The notes: a model not told the origin generated them from the sequence alone. DNA of 10,355 nucleotides from Candidatus Melainabacteria bacterium (GCA_026389055.1 JAPLIO010000207.1:1-10355); one strand, 5' to 3'; positions 1 through 7,341 are shown, counted from the stretch's first letter. Made by a program: numbers and translations.

Positions 1-210
1 GACCTCTTGCATGACTCAATATCTGGGGCATCTTCGTTGTCATTTGCGGTATTTTCTGCTAGAAGCAGAATGATTCCAGAGGAATCAACGAATTCTTATG
101 TACTTCTATGTACACCTCAAATTCTGCGTTCTTGGTTGCTAACACAACCTGTTTGCAAGCAAACAACATTCCTAGAATCTGCACCCACCTCTCGAGTCAT
201 GCAAGAGGTC
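1..210. repeat. Candidate MITE bounded by 17-bp terminal inverted repeats
   Basis: Positions 1-17 (GACCTCTTGCATGACTC) are the exact reverse complement of 194-210, enclosing about 176 bp without a credible gene. The interior holds three short perfect hairpins: TTCTGCT/AGCAGAA at 54-70, TGATTCC/GGAATCA at 71-87 (both with AGA loops) and TGTTTGC/GCAAACA at 150-165. A TATGTAC direct repeat lies at 97-103 and 107-113. The size and terminal repeats fit a non-autonomous, transposase-dependent element. The left end coincides with the window edge, so the repeat may extend further and no target duplication can be tested. The right end lies 25 bp before the polA start codon, so the element may carry or separate the polA promoter. 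Family assignment is open. Confidence 0.55.
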
Positions 211-235
211 TATTAAAAAAAGGACGTTTCACCCA

Positions 236-3172
236 ATGGAAAATCGCAAAAAAACACTCGTCGTGGTTGATGGCTTTTCACTCGCCTACCGCATGTATTT
301 CGCCCTAGAACGCACGGGCATGGCAACCAAAGCAGGGCAACCCACATGGGCACTCTACGGCTTTTACAACGCCCTATTCCAACTGCTCAAACAAGCCCAG
401 CCAGATGCGATGGTCTTCTGTTTTGATGTCGCTGGCGGTAGTTTCCGCAATGTGAAGTACCCCGCCTACAAAGCCCACCGCTCTGCCATGCCAGATGCCA
501 TGCGTCAACAATTAGACCCACTATTTAAGGGAATCGACCTCATGGGCTTCCCCGTCTACAAAAAAGAAGGCTTTGAAGCGGATGATTTAATTGGCACGAT
601 TGCTCAAACCATTCGCGAAAAACACGCCGATGACTGGCAAGTGGATATTCTAACAGGCGATCAAGACGCTTTTCAGCTAATTGATGAAGCAGGCGTTGTA
701 ACGGTTTTAGTACCCAGCCGAACCCCTCGGGAAGGGCTAAAACGCTACGATTGGCAAGCCGTTATTGAAAAAGTGGGCGTTCCCCCCAGCCAAGTGATTG
801 ATTTCAAAGGGCTTAAAGGCGATACTTCCGACAACATACCTGGTGTACCTGGCGTGGGCGATAAAACCGCCACCAAATTGCTACAACAATACCCCACTGT
901 AGAAGCTATTTATGCAGATTTACCAGCCATTACGCCAGCAGGGCTACAATTGAAATTACAAACCAACGAAGCTCAAGCCCATTTGTCTAAAATGCTTGCT
1001 ACCATTGATTGTAACGTGGACATGGGCTTTGATATAGACCATTGCCACCTAAAAAAAATGCCCAACCCCGCCGATGTATTAGCGTTTTTCCAAGAATTTG
1101 AACTCAATCAATTTGTGAAAAACATCGGCGTGCTTGAAAAATTATTCCACACCGAAGCGATGCTCCCTGAAGGGTTATCAGCAGAACGGGAGGGTTTGAA
1201 ACCCTCCCCTAGTAATTCAAACCATGAGGGCTTTTTTGAAACGTTAGCTTCTAGCAATACCAATTTACCGCCCTTTGAACCGAAAACCGCTACTTCCTTA
1301 GAAGAAGTTTCCGCCTTTATTGCCAAAGCAGAAAAATTAGGCGTTGTGGCGTTTGATTTGGAAACCACGGGGCTAGATCCGTTTACGGCTCAGCCCGTAG
1401 GCATTTCTTTAGCTGTTGGGAAAGAGTTACGCTGGGAAGAACACCCCACAGAAAATTATTTTAACCTAAGCAATTATCCGAAAAAACTGCCTCGGTTATT
1501 GGCTTCAGATGAAACCCCCTCGGCGATTGAGTGCCTTTATATTCCTGTTGGGCATAACGTGCTAGGTAGCGAAAACCTGCCGTGGGAAGCAGTCAAAGCT
1601 CTGATTACTCCGTTGGTGGAAAGCCCCACTATTATTAAGCTGATTCATAACCTGAAATATGAATGCAACGTGCTAAAAGCTTGGGGTTTAACGCTTTTTA
1701 CCCCTGTAATGGATACCATGCTGATGAGTTACGTTTGCCAGCCAGAAAGTAAACATGGCTTGAAAGCCTTAGCACTCAATTTATTAGGCTTTGAAATGAC
1801 GGAAATTCAAACGCTGATAGGCAAAGGCAAAAGCCAAAAAACGTTCGATACGGTTCCTGTTTCAGACGCCACCCCCTACGCTTGTGCAGATACTTACGCC
1901 ACTTGGTTGCTAGCTTTCCAATTCACGCAACGCTTTACGGAAGAACAATGGGCGTTATATACCGAAATTGAATTGCCCTTAGCGTGGTTGTTAGCTGAAA
2001 TGGAACGTGCGGGTATTACGCTGAACCGAGACCATTTGGCGGGCTTAAGTCATCGGTTAGTGGGGCAGTTAAAAATATTGGAATCGGCTATTTACAGCTT
2101 AGCTGGCGAACCGTTTAACATTAATTCCCCCAAGCAAGTGGCAGATATTTTATTCGTGAAATTGGGCATTAACACCCACAAAAAAACGAGTGGAAAAACG
2201 GGCTTCAGCACGGATGCTCAAGTGCTGGAAGCCTTAAGCGACGCCCATCCCATTGTGCCAAAATTGTTGGAATATCGGCAATTATTTAAGCTGAAATCTA
2301 CTTATATCGATGCGTTGCCTGCCTTGGTGCATCCGCAAACGCACCGCTTGCACACGCATTTTAACCAAACGGTTACGGCTACAGGCAGGCTTTCATCTAC
2401 CGACCCTAACCTGCAAAACATCCCCGTGCGAAGTGCTTTGGGGCAGGAAATTAGGGCAGCGTTTGTACCAAAAGCTGGCTGGAAGTTAGTTTCGGCAGAC
2501 TATTCCCAAATAGAACTGCGAATTCTAGCCCATATCGCCCAAGAACCCACGCTCATTGCCGCCTTCCAAAGTGGGGAAGATATTCACACGAAAACCGCCG
2601 CCTTGGTGCTGGGTATTCCCATCGATGCGGTTACCAAAGAAGAACGTTACAAGGCGAAAGCCGTCAATTTTGGCATTGTGTATGGGCAAACCGCCCACGG
2701 GCTTTCTCAGCAATTGGGTATTAGCAGAGCAGAAGCTCAAACGTTTATTGAACAATACTTCCGCACCTACCCAGGGGTTAAAACGTTTATTGAAAGCACT
2801 AAAACCAAAGCCCACGAAACGGGTTTGAGCAAAACGCTGTTCGGTAAAGTGCGGAATTTAAAAGCCGAATTGAGCTCCAGCGTGAAATCTATTCGGGAAT
2901 TTGCGGAACGTGCCAGTTTTAATACGCCCATTCAAGGGTCTGCTTCAGATGTTATGAAATTGGCGATGTTACGGTTAGCTCAAGCCTTGAAAGAAGCGGG
3001 TTTGCAGGCAAAACTGTTGCTTCAAGTGCATGATGAATTGATTTTAGAAGCCCCAGAAGCAGAATTACCGATACTTTTACCGCTCATTCGTCAGGCATTG
3101 GAACTGGAACAACCCCTTTCCGTCCCGTTGGTGGTAGATACCTATGTGGCAGATGCTTGGTTAGAAGCTTAG
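236..3172 (+). CDS. polA: DNA polymerase I, with 5'-3' and proofreading 3'-5' exonuclease domains
   Basis: Full-length family A DNA polymerase of 978 aa (E. coli Pol I is 928), acting in RNA-primer removal, gap filling and excision repair. The N-terminal 5'-3' exonuclease/flap domain (about 1-300) shows VDGFSLAYR, GFEADDLIG, LTGDQDAFQL and the helix-hairpin-helix segment GDTSDNIPGVPGVGDKTA. The 3'-5' exonuclease domain (about 350-565) keeps all metal ligands: D374 and E376 (FDLETTGLD), D493 (VMDTML), and Y548/D552 (YACAD), so proofreading should be active. It has an insertion of roughly 35 residues around 396-432 compared with E. coli. Polymerase motifs are A (D755...E760 in ADYSQIELR), B (K808, F812, Y816 in AKAVNFGIVYG) and C (HDE at 932-934). 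F812 matches E. coli F762. The linker at about 305-350 is low-complexity and contains a palindrome-encoded REGLKPSP. The ATG at 236 has AGGA 11 nt upstream. It converges on the hydrolase gene. Confidence 0.98.
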   Translation: MENRKKTLVVVDGFSLAYRMYFALERTGMATKAGQPTWALYGFYNALFQLLKQAQPDAMVFCFDVAGGSFRNVKYPAYKAHRSAMPDAMRQQLDPLFKGIDLMGFPVYKKEGFEADDLIGTIAQTIREKHADDWQVDILTGDQDAFQLIDEAGVVTVLVPSRTPREGLKRYDWQAVIEKVGVPPSQVIDFKGLKGDTSDNIPGVPGVGDKTATKLLQQYPTVEAIYADLPAITPAGLQLKLQTNEAQAHLSKMLATIDCNVDMGFDIDHCHLKKMPNPADVLAFFQEFELNQFVKNIGVLEKLFHTEAMLPEGLSAEREGLKPSPSNSNHEGFFETLASSNTNLPPFEPKTATSLEEVSAFIAKAEKLGVVAFDLETTGLDPFTAQPVGISLAVGKELRWEEHPTENYFNLSNYPKKLPRLLASDETPSAIECLYIPVGHNVLGSENLPWEAVKALITPLVESPTIIKLIHNLKYECNVLKAWGLTLFTPVMDTMLMSYVCQPESKHGLKALALNLLGFEMTEIQTLIGKGKSQKTFDTVPVSDATPYACADTYATWLLAFQFTQRFTEEQWALYTEIELPLAWLLAEMERAGITLNRDHLAGLSHRLVGQLKILESAIYSLAGEPFNINSPKQVADILFVKLGINTHKKTSGKTGFSTDAQVLEALSDAHPIVPKLLEYRQLFKLKSTYIDALPALVHPQTHRLHTHFNQTVTATGRLSSTDPNLQNIPVRSALGQEIRAAFVPKAGWKLVSADYSQIELRILAHIAQEPTLIAAFQSGEDIHTKTAALVLGIPIDAVTKEERYKAKAVNFGIVYGQTAHGLSQQLGISRAEAQTFIEQYFRTYPGVKTFIESTKTKAHETGLSKTLFGKVRNLKAELSSSVKSIREFAERASFNTPIQGSASDVMKLAMLRLAQALKEAGLQAKLLLQVHDELILEAPEAELPILLPLIRQALELEQPLSVPLVVDTYVADAWLEA
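1188..1208. repeat. Perfect 21-bp palindrome inside the polA linker
   Basis: A 10-bp arm GGGAGGGTTT (1188-1197), a single central G, and the exact complementary arm AAACCCTCCC (1199-1208). It is read in frame as R318-P325 (REGLKPSP), between the 5'-3' exonuclease and the 3'-5' exonuclease domains where sequence is not constrained. It could be a dispersed palindromic repeat inserted in frame, as the Rickettsia palindromic elements are known to do, or a chance palindrome in a tolerant linker. Only one copy is seen in this window. Confidence 0.6.
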
Positions 3173-3216
3173 TATTGTCGTTCCTAGCTTTAGCTAATGG
3201 ATGTTTGAGTATTTCT

Positions 3217-3251
3217 ACAAGCATGATTATTGTCCCAATAATCATGCTTGT
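3217..3251. repeat. 16-bp-stem hairpin in the polA/hydrolase convergent spacer
   Basis: ACAAGCATGATTATTG (3217-3232) and its exact complement (3236-3251) flank the loop TCC. It lies 45 bp after the polA stop codon, between two convergent genes, which is where a bidirectional terminator is expected. Neither side is followed by a convincing U-tract, so intrinsic termination is uncertain. The right side carries GGGACAAT (3262-3269), which is complementary to ATTGTCCC (3229-3236), so an alternative longer fold exists. The sequence 3225-3249 recurs at 3359-3383, so this is better viewed as a member of a repeat family that may double as an mRNA 3'-end hairpin. Confidence 0.6.
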
Positions 3252-3358
3252 GCAGAATAAAGGGACAATTTTCAAAGCAAGGGGTTAAGCAAACCCTAAA
3301 AAAGCCGAAAAGCATCACCAATAAAGCAGTTCAGCCTTTAACAGTAGTAACAAAAATA

Positions 3359-3431
3359 GATTATTGTCCCCGTAATCATCCTTATTTGAACCAAGCCTTT
3401 TATTCTGCATAAGCATGAAAACTGGGACAAC
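3359..3431. repeat. Second, diverged copy of the ATTATTGTCCC repeat
   Basis: Bases 3359-3383 match 3225-3249 at 22 of 25 positions, sharing GATTATTGTCCC, TAATCAT and CTT. About 40 bp further, GGGACAAC (3424-3431) mirrors ATTGTCCC (3363-3370) in inverted orientation, paralleling GGGACAAT (3262-3269) of the first copy. The long perfect stem of the first copy is degraded here to GATTA/TAATC. Together they look like two members of a small ATTGTCCC...GGGACAA-bounded repeat family placed side by side in the spacer. Confidence 0.45.
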
Positions 3432-3445
3432 ATTCAATCTGTGCA

Positions 3446-4480
3446 TTATTCTAAAATGCCAGCATCGCCTGATTTTTTAAGCAAGCTATCAAATTCCTTA
3501 ATCGCATTGGCGTAGGTACGTTCGTTGGCTTGAAAGGGCGTCAGCAGGTGCGAATTGGGTGAAGCATAATAAACATACTGCGGATTTCCCACGGCTTTGC
3601 GTAATTGCCCTGCCCCACAAATGGGGTCTAACGTGCCACAAATATTGTAAAACGCCTTAATGTTAGATTGAGCCACTTTATTGACTTTAACACCCTTGGT
3701 TAAGCGTTTGGTTTGGGTGTTTAGATAAGCGGTTTCAAAGCTAGGTCCATCTAACGGAGACCCCACGGCGACTAATTTCACGTTTTGATGGGGCGGGTAT
3801 TTTTGAAAGGTCTCATACGCCACAACACTACCTAAACTAAAGCCAATGACAACAATCGGTTTATTCGGGTTTAGCTGTTCAATACGGCTTAGCACAGCAT
3901 TAAAATCTGCTTGAATGGGGGCGGCAAACTTTTTACGATAAATAATACCATCGCACGCCACTTTTTTAATATAATCTTGTCTGCCCATAATGGGTTCGCC
4001 ATAAACGGCACTGCAACTGCATTTCATCATTTCTGAAAACGACGATTCTTCCAGCTTTTTGCGTTCGGTTAGAATGCTAGCCCCTGAAAGGGTAAAGGCT
4101 CTGAAGCCCAAATAACGGAAAAGTTCGCCAGGCATTTTAAGTTTTTGCCAAAAATTAGGTGAAAAACACTGGTTTTTGCCATTCAAAAACCGAGCGTCAT
4201 AATTGTAATCAAAAATGGTAGATTCTGGCACCCCCAAGGTGGTTGCCATATAGGTTTTATCTAACCAATGAATATCAAAACAGCCAATGCCATGAAGCAC
4301 CACAATGCTTTTGCCTTTTAATTCAGCATCGGTATAATTGTAAACGACGTTACCCCCGCCGGGGGTTAAATAAGGCACGCTGGCTTTAGGCGTAAACACC
4401 GTTTTTTCAGCTAGTGCAGGCATGCTCGGCAATAGGACGAAAGCTAATAAAAGAAGAAAATAAGTAATCAGTTTTTTCAT
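3446..4480 (-). CDS. Exported alpha/beta hydrolase, substrate unknown
   Basis: A 344-aa protein whose first 24 residues form a signal peptide: MKK, a Leu/Phe-rich core, then PALA before the likely cleavage site at A24/E25. The reading frame is open 23 codons further upstream, but the ATG at 4480 begins the signal peptide and has AAGGG 12-14 nt ahead, so it is preferred. The mature protein has the alpha/beta-hydrolase layout: oxyanion-type strand VVLHGIG (about 60-66), nucleophile elbow VIGFSLGS with S215, a candidate acid D285 (GTLDP) and H311 (PNSHLL). Length and motifs fit an esterase, lipase or thioesterase of the periplasm or outer surface. The cap region (about 95-190) is Cys-rich (CSC), so disulfides are possible. 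It is monocistronic, convergent with polA and next to a repeat-rich spacer. I do not recognise the subfamily. Confidence 0.85.
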   Translation of the reverse strand: MKKLITYFLLLLAFVLLPSMPALAEKTVFTPKASVPYLTPGGGNVVYNYTDAELKGKSIVVLHGIGCFDIHWLDKTYMATTLGVPESTIFDYNYDARFLNGKNQCFSPNFWQKLKMPGELFRYLGFRAFTLSGASILTERKKLEESSFSEMMKCSCSAVYGEPIMGRQDYIKKVACDGIIYRKKFAAPIQADFNAVLSRIEQLNPNKPIVVIGFSLGSVVAYETFQKYPPHQNVKLVAVGSPLDGPSFETAYLNTQTKRLTKGVKVNKVAQSNIKAFYNICGTLDPICGAGQLRKAVGNPQYVYYASPNSHLLTPFQANERTYANAIKEFDSLLKKSGDAGILE

Positions 4481-4766
4481 TATGGTAAAGAACCCTTTGT
4501 TTATTTGTAAGACCCTACTACTTCTTATCATAGTAATCACCCCCATCAAGACTCATTTTATCTTACAAATAGCGTCTGTATTTGTCAATAAGCATAGTAA
4601 TACCAATTTCAAATGGTATAAGCTAAAAAAATCCCGCTTCTGCATTAAAACAGAAAGGGGGAAGAAAAGGGTAAGTTAGTTAGTCAATGAGTAAGTAAAA
4701 TACATTGGGGTTATGCTGGATTGCAATGCCCTTGATCCTTGCCCATCATGTCTCTTAAACTGTGTT
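4481..4766. other. Gene-poor upstream region of the hydrolase
   Basis: This AT-rich stretch must contain the hydrolase promoter (reading leftward). I see no convincing -35/-10 pair and no supported gene. At 4598-4620 there is a near-palindrome (ATACCA...TGGTAT) that starts with the same TAATACCAATT as the ends of the neighbouring element and looks like a collapsed copy of those ends. AAATAGCGT at 4567-4575 matches the inner edge of the same ends. A purine-rich GGGGGAAGAAAAGGG run near 4657-4671 is not followed by a credible coding region. Confidence 0.4.
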
Positions 4767-5071
4767 TAATACCAATTCAATCATTAAATAGCGTGTTCTA
4801 AAATCGATTGTTGTTTTAGTCTTTAGCTGGTTGGTTTGTCAGGGGGGTGCCTGTTTGGGCACCCCCCAACACCCCCCGCAAATTCAGGGGCAAGCCCCTC
4901 GGAAAGACCGCCCTAAACGCCACCCCTCTATGCCACTACGGGCATGGACGAGGGGATGTTCTTTTTGCCCCTTCGGTGGACGGAACGCATCGCAGCTGCA
5001 GAGCAAATGCGATGGTCGTTCCTACTGGTTGGTTTGAACTCTTACGCTATTTAAATTGTCAATTGGTATTA
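4767..5071. repeat. MITE-like element with ATACCAATT ends and TA flanks
   Basis: Bases 4767-4794 and the reverse complement of 5044-5071 agree at both outer 11 bp (TAATACCAATT) and inner 11 bp (TTAAATAGCGT), with only the central 6 bp differing. This gives 28-bp imperfect terminal inverted repeats about 305 bp apart. Read as ATACC...GGTAT flanked by TA on each side, it fits the TA target preference of IS630/Tc1-mariner-type transposons. No transposase is encoded, so it would be non-autonomous. The interior changes from AT-rich edges to a GC-rich, hairpin-dense core. A further copy of the end follows at 5071-5095 (ATACCAATTCAA...AATAGCC), abutting this one and creating the near-perfect AATTGGTAT/ATACCAATT palindrome at 5061-5079. 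Confidence 0.65.
4839..5024. ncRNA. GC-rich multi-hairpin core, possible structured RNA or nested insertion
   Basis: This 186-bp core is flanked by exact 12-bp direct repeats CTGGTTGGTTTG (4827-4838 and 5025-5036). It contains four consecutive stems. GGGGGGTGCC/GGCACCCCCC spans 4842-4867 with a 6-nt loop. AGGGG/CCCCT spans 4886-4899 with a CAAG loop. CCCCTC plus ATGCC pair with GGCAT plus GAGGGG at 4923-4955. GGAACG plus CATCGCA (4982-4994) pair with TGCGATG plus CGTTCC (5008-5022), with a 2-nt bulge. Its composition contrasts sharply with the AT-rich edges. The short open frames here are proline/arginine-rich and lack start signals, so it does not look coding. It may be an RNA-forming element or just a DNA cruciform-rich repeat; no known RNA family is recognised. 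Confidence 0.35.
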
Positions 5072-5103
5072 TACCAATTCAAAGTTTGAATAGCCTACCC
5101 AAG

Positions 5104-5145
5104 AAAAAAAGAACCCCTCCATTGGCAAGCCAAACAAGGGGGTCC
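5104..5145 (-). terminator. Intrinsic terminator of the Pro/Gln-rich protein operon
   Basis: Read on the minus strand, an outer stem (GGACCCCCTT against AGGGGTTC) encloses an inner TTGGC/GCCAA hairpin and is followed directly by seven T residues (A-run at 5104-5110 on the plus strand). It lies about 90 nt beyond the stop codon of the 695-aa gene, in the right orientation to end that transcript. Confidence 0.7.
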
Positions 5146-5236
5146 ACAATAATGGTGAGATGAGGGGAATACTAAACTAGGTATGAGCGAACCTCTTTTC
5201 AAAAGAAGAGTTAGTGGGTTGGTAATAACAACACCA

Positions 5237-7324
5237 CTAGCCAATTTGCCGACCTTGTGGGGCATACCCATAATTAGGTTGCTGTTGAGGTGGCGTTAAA
5301 GGCCGTTGTGGTTGTTGCTGAGGCACACCCGCTTGTGGTTGCTGTTGGGGTGGTGTTAAAGGACGATTAGGTGCTGGACCACCTTGTGGCGGTGGTGGCA
5401 TCATTGCTGCCAAGGCAGAAGGAGGCGTTCCTGGGGGCAACATTCCTTCAATTTGACGTACGGTGCCTAATAGTTCTTTATCGCCACTTAATAGCTGAGC
5501 AATTTGAGCAGGAGGCAACGCACCAGCCACTTGAGCCGTTTCAGGATTCATTTTTAATACTTCCTGAAAGAAAGCCACATCTTGAGGCGTTACTTGCGTT
5601 GCATTAAATGAAGCCTGTTGAGGTTGCTGAGCATGAGCTACCTGCTGTTGAGGTGCTGGGGGAGGAGCACCTACAGGCCGTTGACTTTGTGGTGTAGGTG
5701 GGTATTGGTTGTAAGCTGGTGGTAATTGTAAACCCATAGTATTTGTAGAACCTCCGTTGTTGGAATTGTTGTTGTTAGGATAAGAAGAAGTAACATCATC
5801 TTGTGATAAGACGGTGTTATTAGAAAGCGGTGAAGAAGCATTAAACAACCCTTCACTGTTTTCTGGGGTAAACGCCCCGTTGTTTTCTGTTAAACCACCG
5901 ACTGGTAATTCAGCGGGTAATTGTTCAGGAAACGGCACGTTCTGTGTTGATGGTACAAAACCATCTAAAGGCGAATTTGTGCTAGTGTTTTTAGCAGAAG
6001 TTAAAGGTTGACGGTCTCCTTCTAAGGGTTGGGCGTTTTGTTGTAAATTAAAGGGTATTGCATTGCGTAAAGCAGGGTTCGGTGTAGGCTTAGCTAATAC
6101 ACTGTTGAGTTGATTATCTAACACTGCTTGTTCTGCCAAATTGGGCTGTTGCTGCTCTGGGCTGTAACTGGAAAAATCAATGGGTTGTTGTTGGCTTGGT
6201 GGTAAAGCGAATTGTTGTGCAGGTGGTACTGCAACCTGTGTAGGTTCAGAAGATTGAGAGGCAAGTTCTGGCTGGTATTCAACCGCTGGTTGAGGTGGTT
6301 GTTCTACTGGTGCAGGCATGGGTACTGGTACTTGCATGGTTGGCGTAATAATCACCTGCTGGGCAGGCGGTGTTGCTGGGGTTGGTGGTGGCGGTGCCTG
6401 AGGAACAACTGAAGGCGGTAGCGATGGAGCTACAGACGCAAATGTTCCCATAGTAGGGTTTAGTAGAGGTGTGCCTGCTGGCGGTGGGTTGGTTGACGTA
6501 TAAGTCATTGCAGCAGGGGCGTAACTAGCGTTAGGCAAATCCGCAGGGTTCATAAAAACGCCTGCTGGGGTTGCAGGGTTTGCCCCACCACTATTGGGCA
6601 ATGGCGTTAAGGCATTATAAGTGGCGTAAGGAGAATACCCCGGTGGGAAGCCTGAATTAACAGGGTTTTCAACATGCATAGCACCATCAGCCCCTTGCCG
6701 AATAGGGAAAATGAAGGGGTTACCGCCTGCGGCTGCTGAGGTGTTTACTGCCGTTGCATTAGGCATACCCGAAGCAGGCGTCCCCGTGTTTTGTTGGTAG
6801 GCTAACGTGTTGACGTTATCCCCTAAGGCTTGATAGCGTTTTTGAGCATCAGCATAGTCTTGTTCCGCTTTTTGAAGATTTTGGTATTGATTATCTAAAT
6901 TCTTATAATCTTGCATTAAATGTTCTTGCGGATTATTGGGCGTACCCCCATTTAATAACGTGGCAGGTGTATTGGCATTGGGTGTGGGCGTTAAGGCTTG
7001 AGGCGGAATACTTCCATCACTAGAACCAACAGAAACCCCCGGTTGCACCATGCTAACGGGTGGTACTTCGGCACTTTTCATAAAGGAATCTGGTTTACTG
7101 GGTATCAGCGTATTACTACCAGCACCTCCCGAACCAGCCGCTCCGCCTACGTTAGTAGTGGGGTTGATAATGGTAATGTTGACCCCATTACTTTGCGGTA
7201 GCGTAACAGGAGAACTTTGCTGATTACCCGCCCGTGTAGCTTTTGCGTTACCACTTTTGAGTTCAGGCACAAGGGGTTGTGATCCCGATGAATACTGTTT
7301 GAGATTGTAACTTGAAGCAGACAT
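5237..7324 (-). CDS. Large Pro/Gln/Asn-rich low-complexity protein, function unknown
   Basis: A 695-aa protein from the ATG at 7324. A GTG five codons upstream is possible, but the strong Shine-Dalgarno AGGTGAGGA (7333-7341) sits 8 nt before this ATG, and the resulting start MSASSYN matches MSLSSIN of the neighbour. No signal peptide or membrane segment is visible. Order: Ser/Gly/Gln-rich start; motif LPQSNGVNITIINPTTNV (about 42-59); Gly/Pro-rich linker; a short charged coiled-coil-like helix (about 134-167, DYKNLDNQYQNLQKAEQDYADAQ); roughly 400 residues of Pro/Gln/Asn/Ala-rich, probably disordered sequence; a helical segment (about 574-642); and a tail with two RPLTPPQQQP repeats. It could be a scaffold, a surface or envelope-associated protein, or a condensate-forming protein. 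None is demonstrated. The long uninterrupted frame and paralogy argue that it is real. Confidence 0.8.
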   Translation of the reverse strand: MSASSYNLKQYSSGSQPLVPELKSGNAKATRAGNQQSSPVTLPQSNGVNITIINPTTNVGGAAGSGGAGSNTLIPSKPDSFMKSAEVPPVSMVQPGVSVGSSDGSIPPQALTPTPNANTPATLLNGGTPNNPQEHLMQDYKNLDNQYQNLQKAEQDYADAQKRYQALGDNVNTLAYQQNTGTPASGMPNATAVNTSAAAGGNPFIFPIRQGADGAMHVENPVNSGFPPGYSPYATYNALTPLPNSGGANPATPAGVFMNPADLPNASYAPAAMTYTSTNPPPAGTPLLNPTMGTFASVAPSLPPSVVPQAPPPPTPATPPAQQVIITPTMQVPVPMPAPVEQPPQPAVEYQPELASQSSEPTQVAVPPAQQFALPPSQQQPIDFSSYSPEQQQPNLAEQAVLDNQLNSVLAKPTPNPALRNAIPFNLQQNAQPLEGDRQPLTSAKNTSTNSPLDGFVPSTQNVPFPEQLPAELPVGGLTENNGAFTPENSEGLFNASSPLSNNTVLSQDDVTSSYPNNNNSNNGGSTNTMGLQLPPAYNQYPPTPQSQRPVGAPPPAPQQQVAHAQQPQQASFNATQVTPQDVAFFQEVLKMNPETAQVAGALPPAQIAQLLSGDKELLGTVRQIEGMLPPGTPPSALAAMMPPPPQGGPAPNRPLTPPQQQPQAGVPQQQPQRPLTPPQQQPNYGYAPQGRQIG
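5279..5365. repeat. 60-bp-period tandem repeat in the C-terminal tail
   Basis: Bases 5279-5305 and 5339-5365 match at 24 of 27 positions, one 60-bp (20-codon) period apart. They encode the two RPLTPPQQQP copies of the 695-aa protein tail. The repeat is a likely site of length variation between strains. Confidence 0.7.
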
Positions 7325-7332
7325 TGAAAAAA

Positions 7333-7341
7333 TCCTCACCT
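7333..7341 (-). promoter_or_regulatory. Shine-Dalgarno deciding the start of the 695-aa gene
   Basis: On the minus strand AGGTGAGGA is followed by TTTTTTCA and then ATG at 7324. The upstream GTG candidate start (7339) lies inside this ribosome binding site, which makes the ATG the better choice. Confidence 0.7.

Noticed and set aside
7..216. 69-codon open frame across the first element
   Set aside because: It spans the terminal inverted repeats and hairpins of a non-coding element and has no ribosome binding site or recognisable protein character.
3282..3304. Possible terminator AGGGGTT-AAGC-AAACCCT followed by AAAAAA
   Set aside because: The stem contains a mismatch, and the A-run is on the wrong side for termination of the minus-strand hydrolase; on the plus strand no U-tract follows.
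4481..4549. Longer start for the alpha/beta hydrolase at 4549
   Set aside because: The extra 23 residues would precede a canonical signal peptide that begins with MKK at 4480.
4711..4767. 18-codon Cys-containing frame MLDCNALDPCPSCLLNCV
   Set aside because: Four cysteines are eye-catching, but there is no adequate Shine-Dalgarno, and a frame this short occurs easily by chance.
4839..5024. CRISPR array in the hairpin-rich region
   Set aside because: The hairpins differ from each other in sequence and spacing. There are no regular direct repeats with unique spacers and no cas genes.
4831..5089. Two overlapping open frames of 68 and 80 codons in the GC-rich core
   Set aside because: They exist because the hairpin-rich GC block lacks stop codons. 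Their Pro/Arg/Cys-rich translations, lack of start signals and the mirrored stems argue for structure and not coding.
7324..7339. GTG start at 7339 for the 695-aa protein
   Set aside because: It lies inside the strong ribosome binding site, and the ATG at 7324 gives an N-terminus matching the paralogue.
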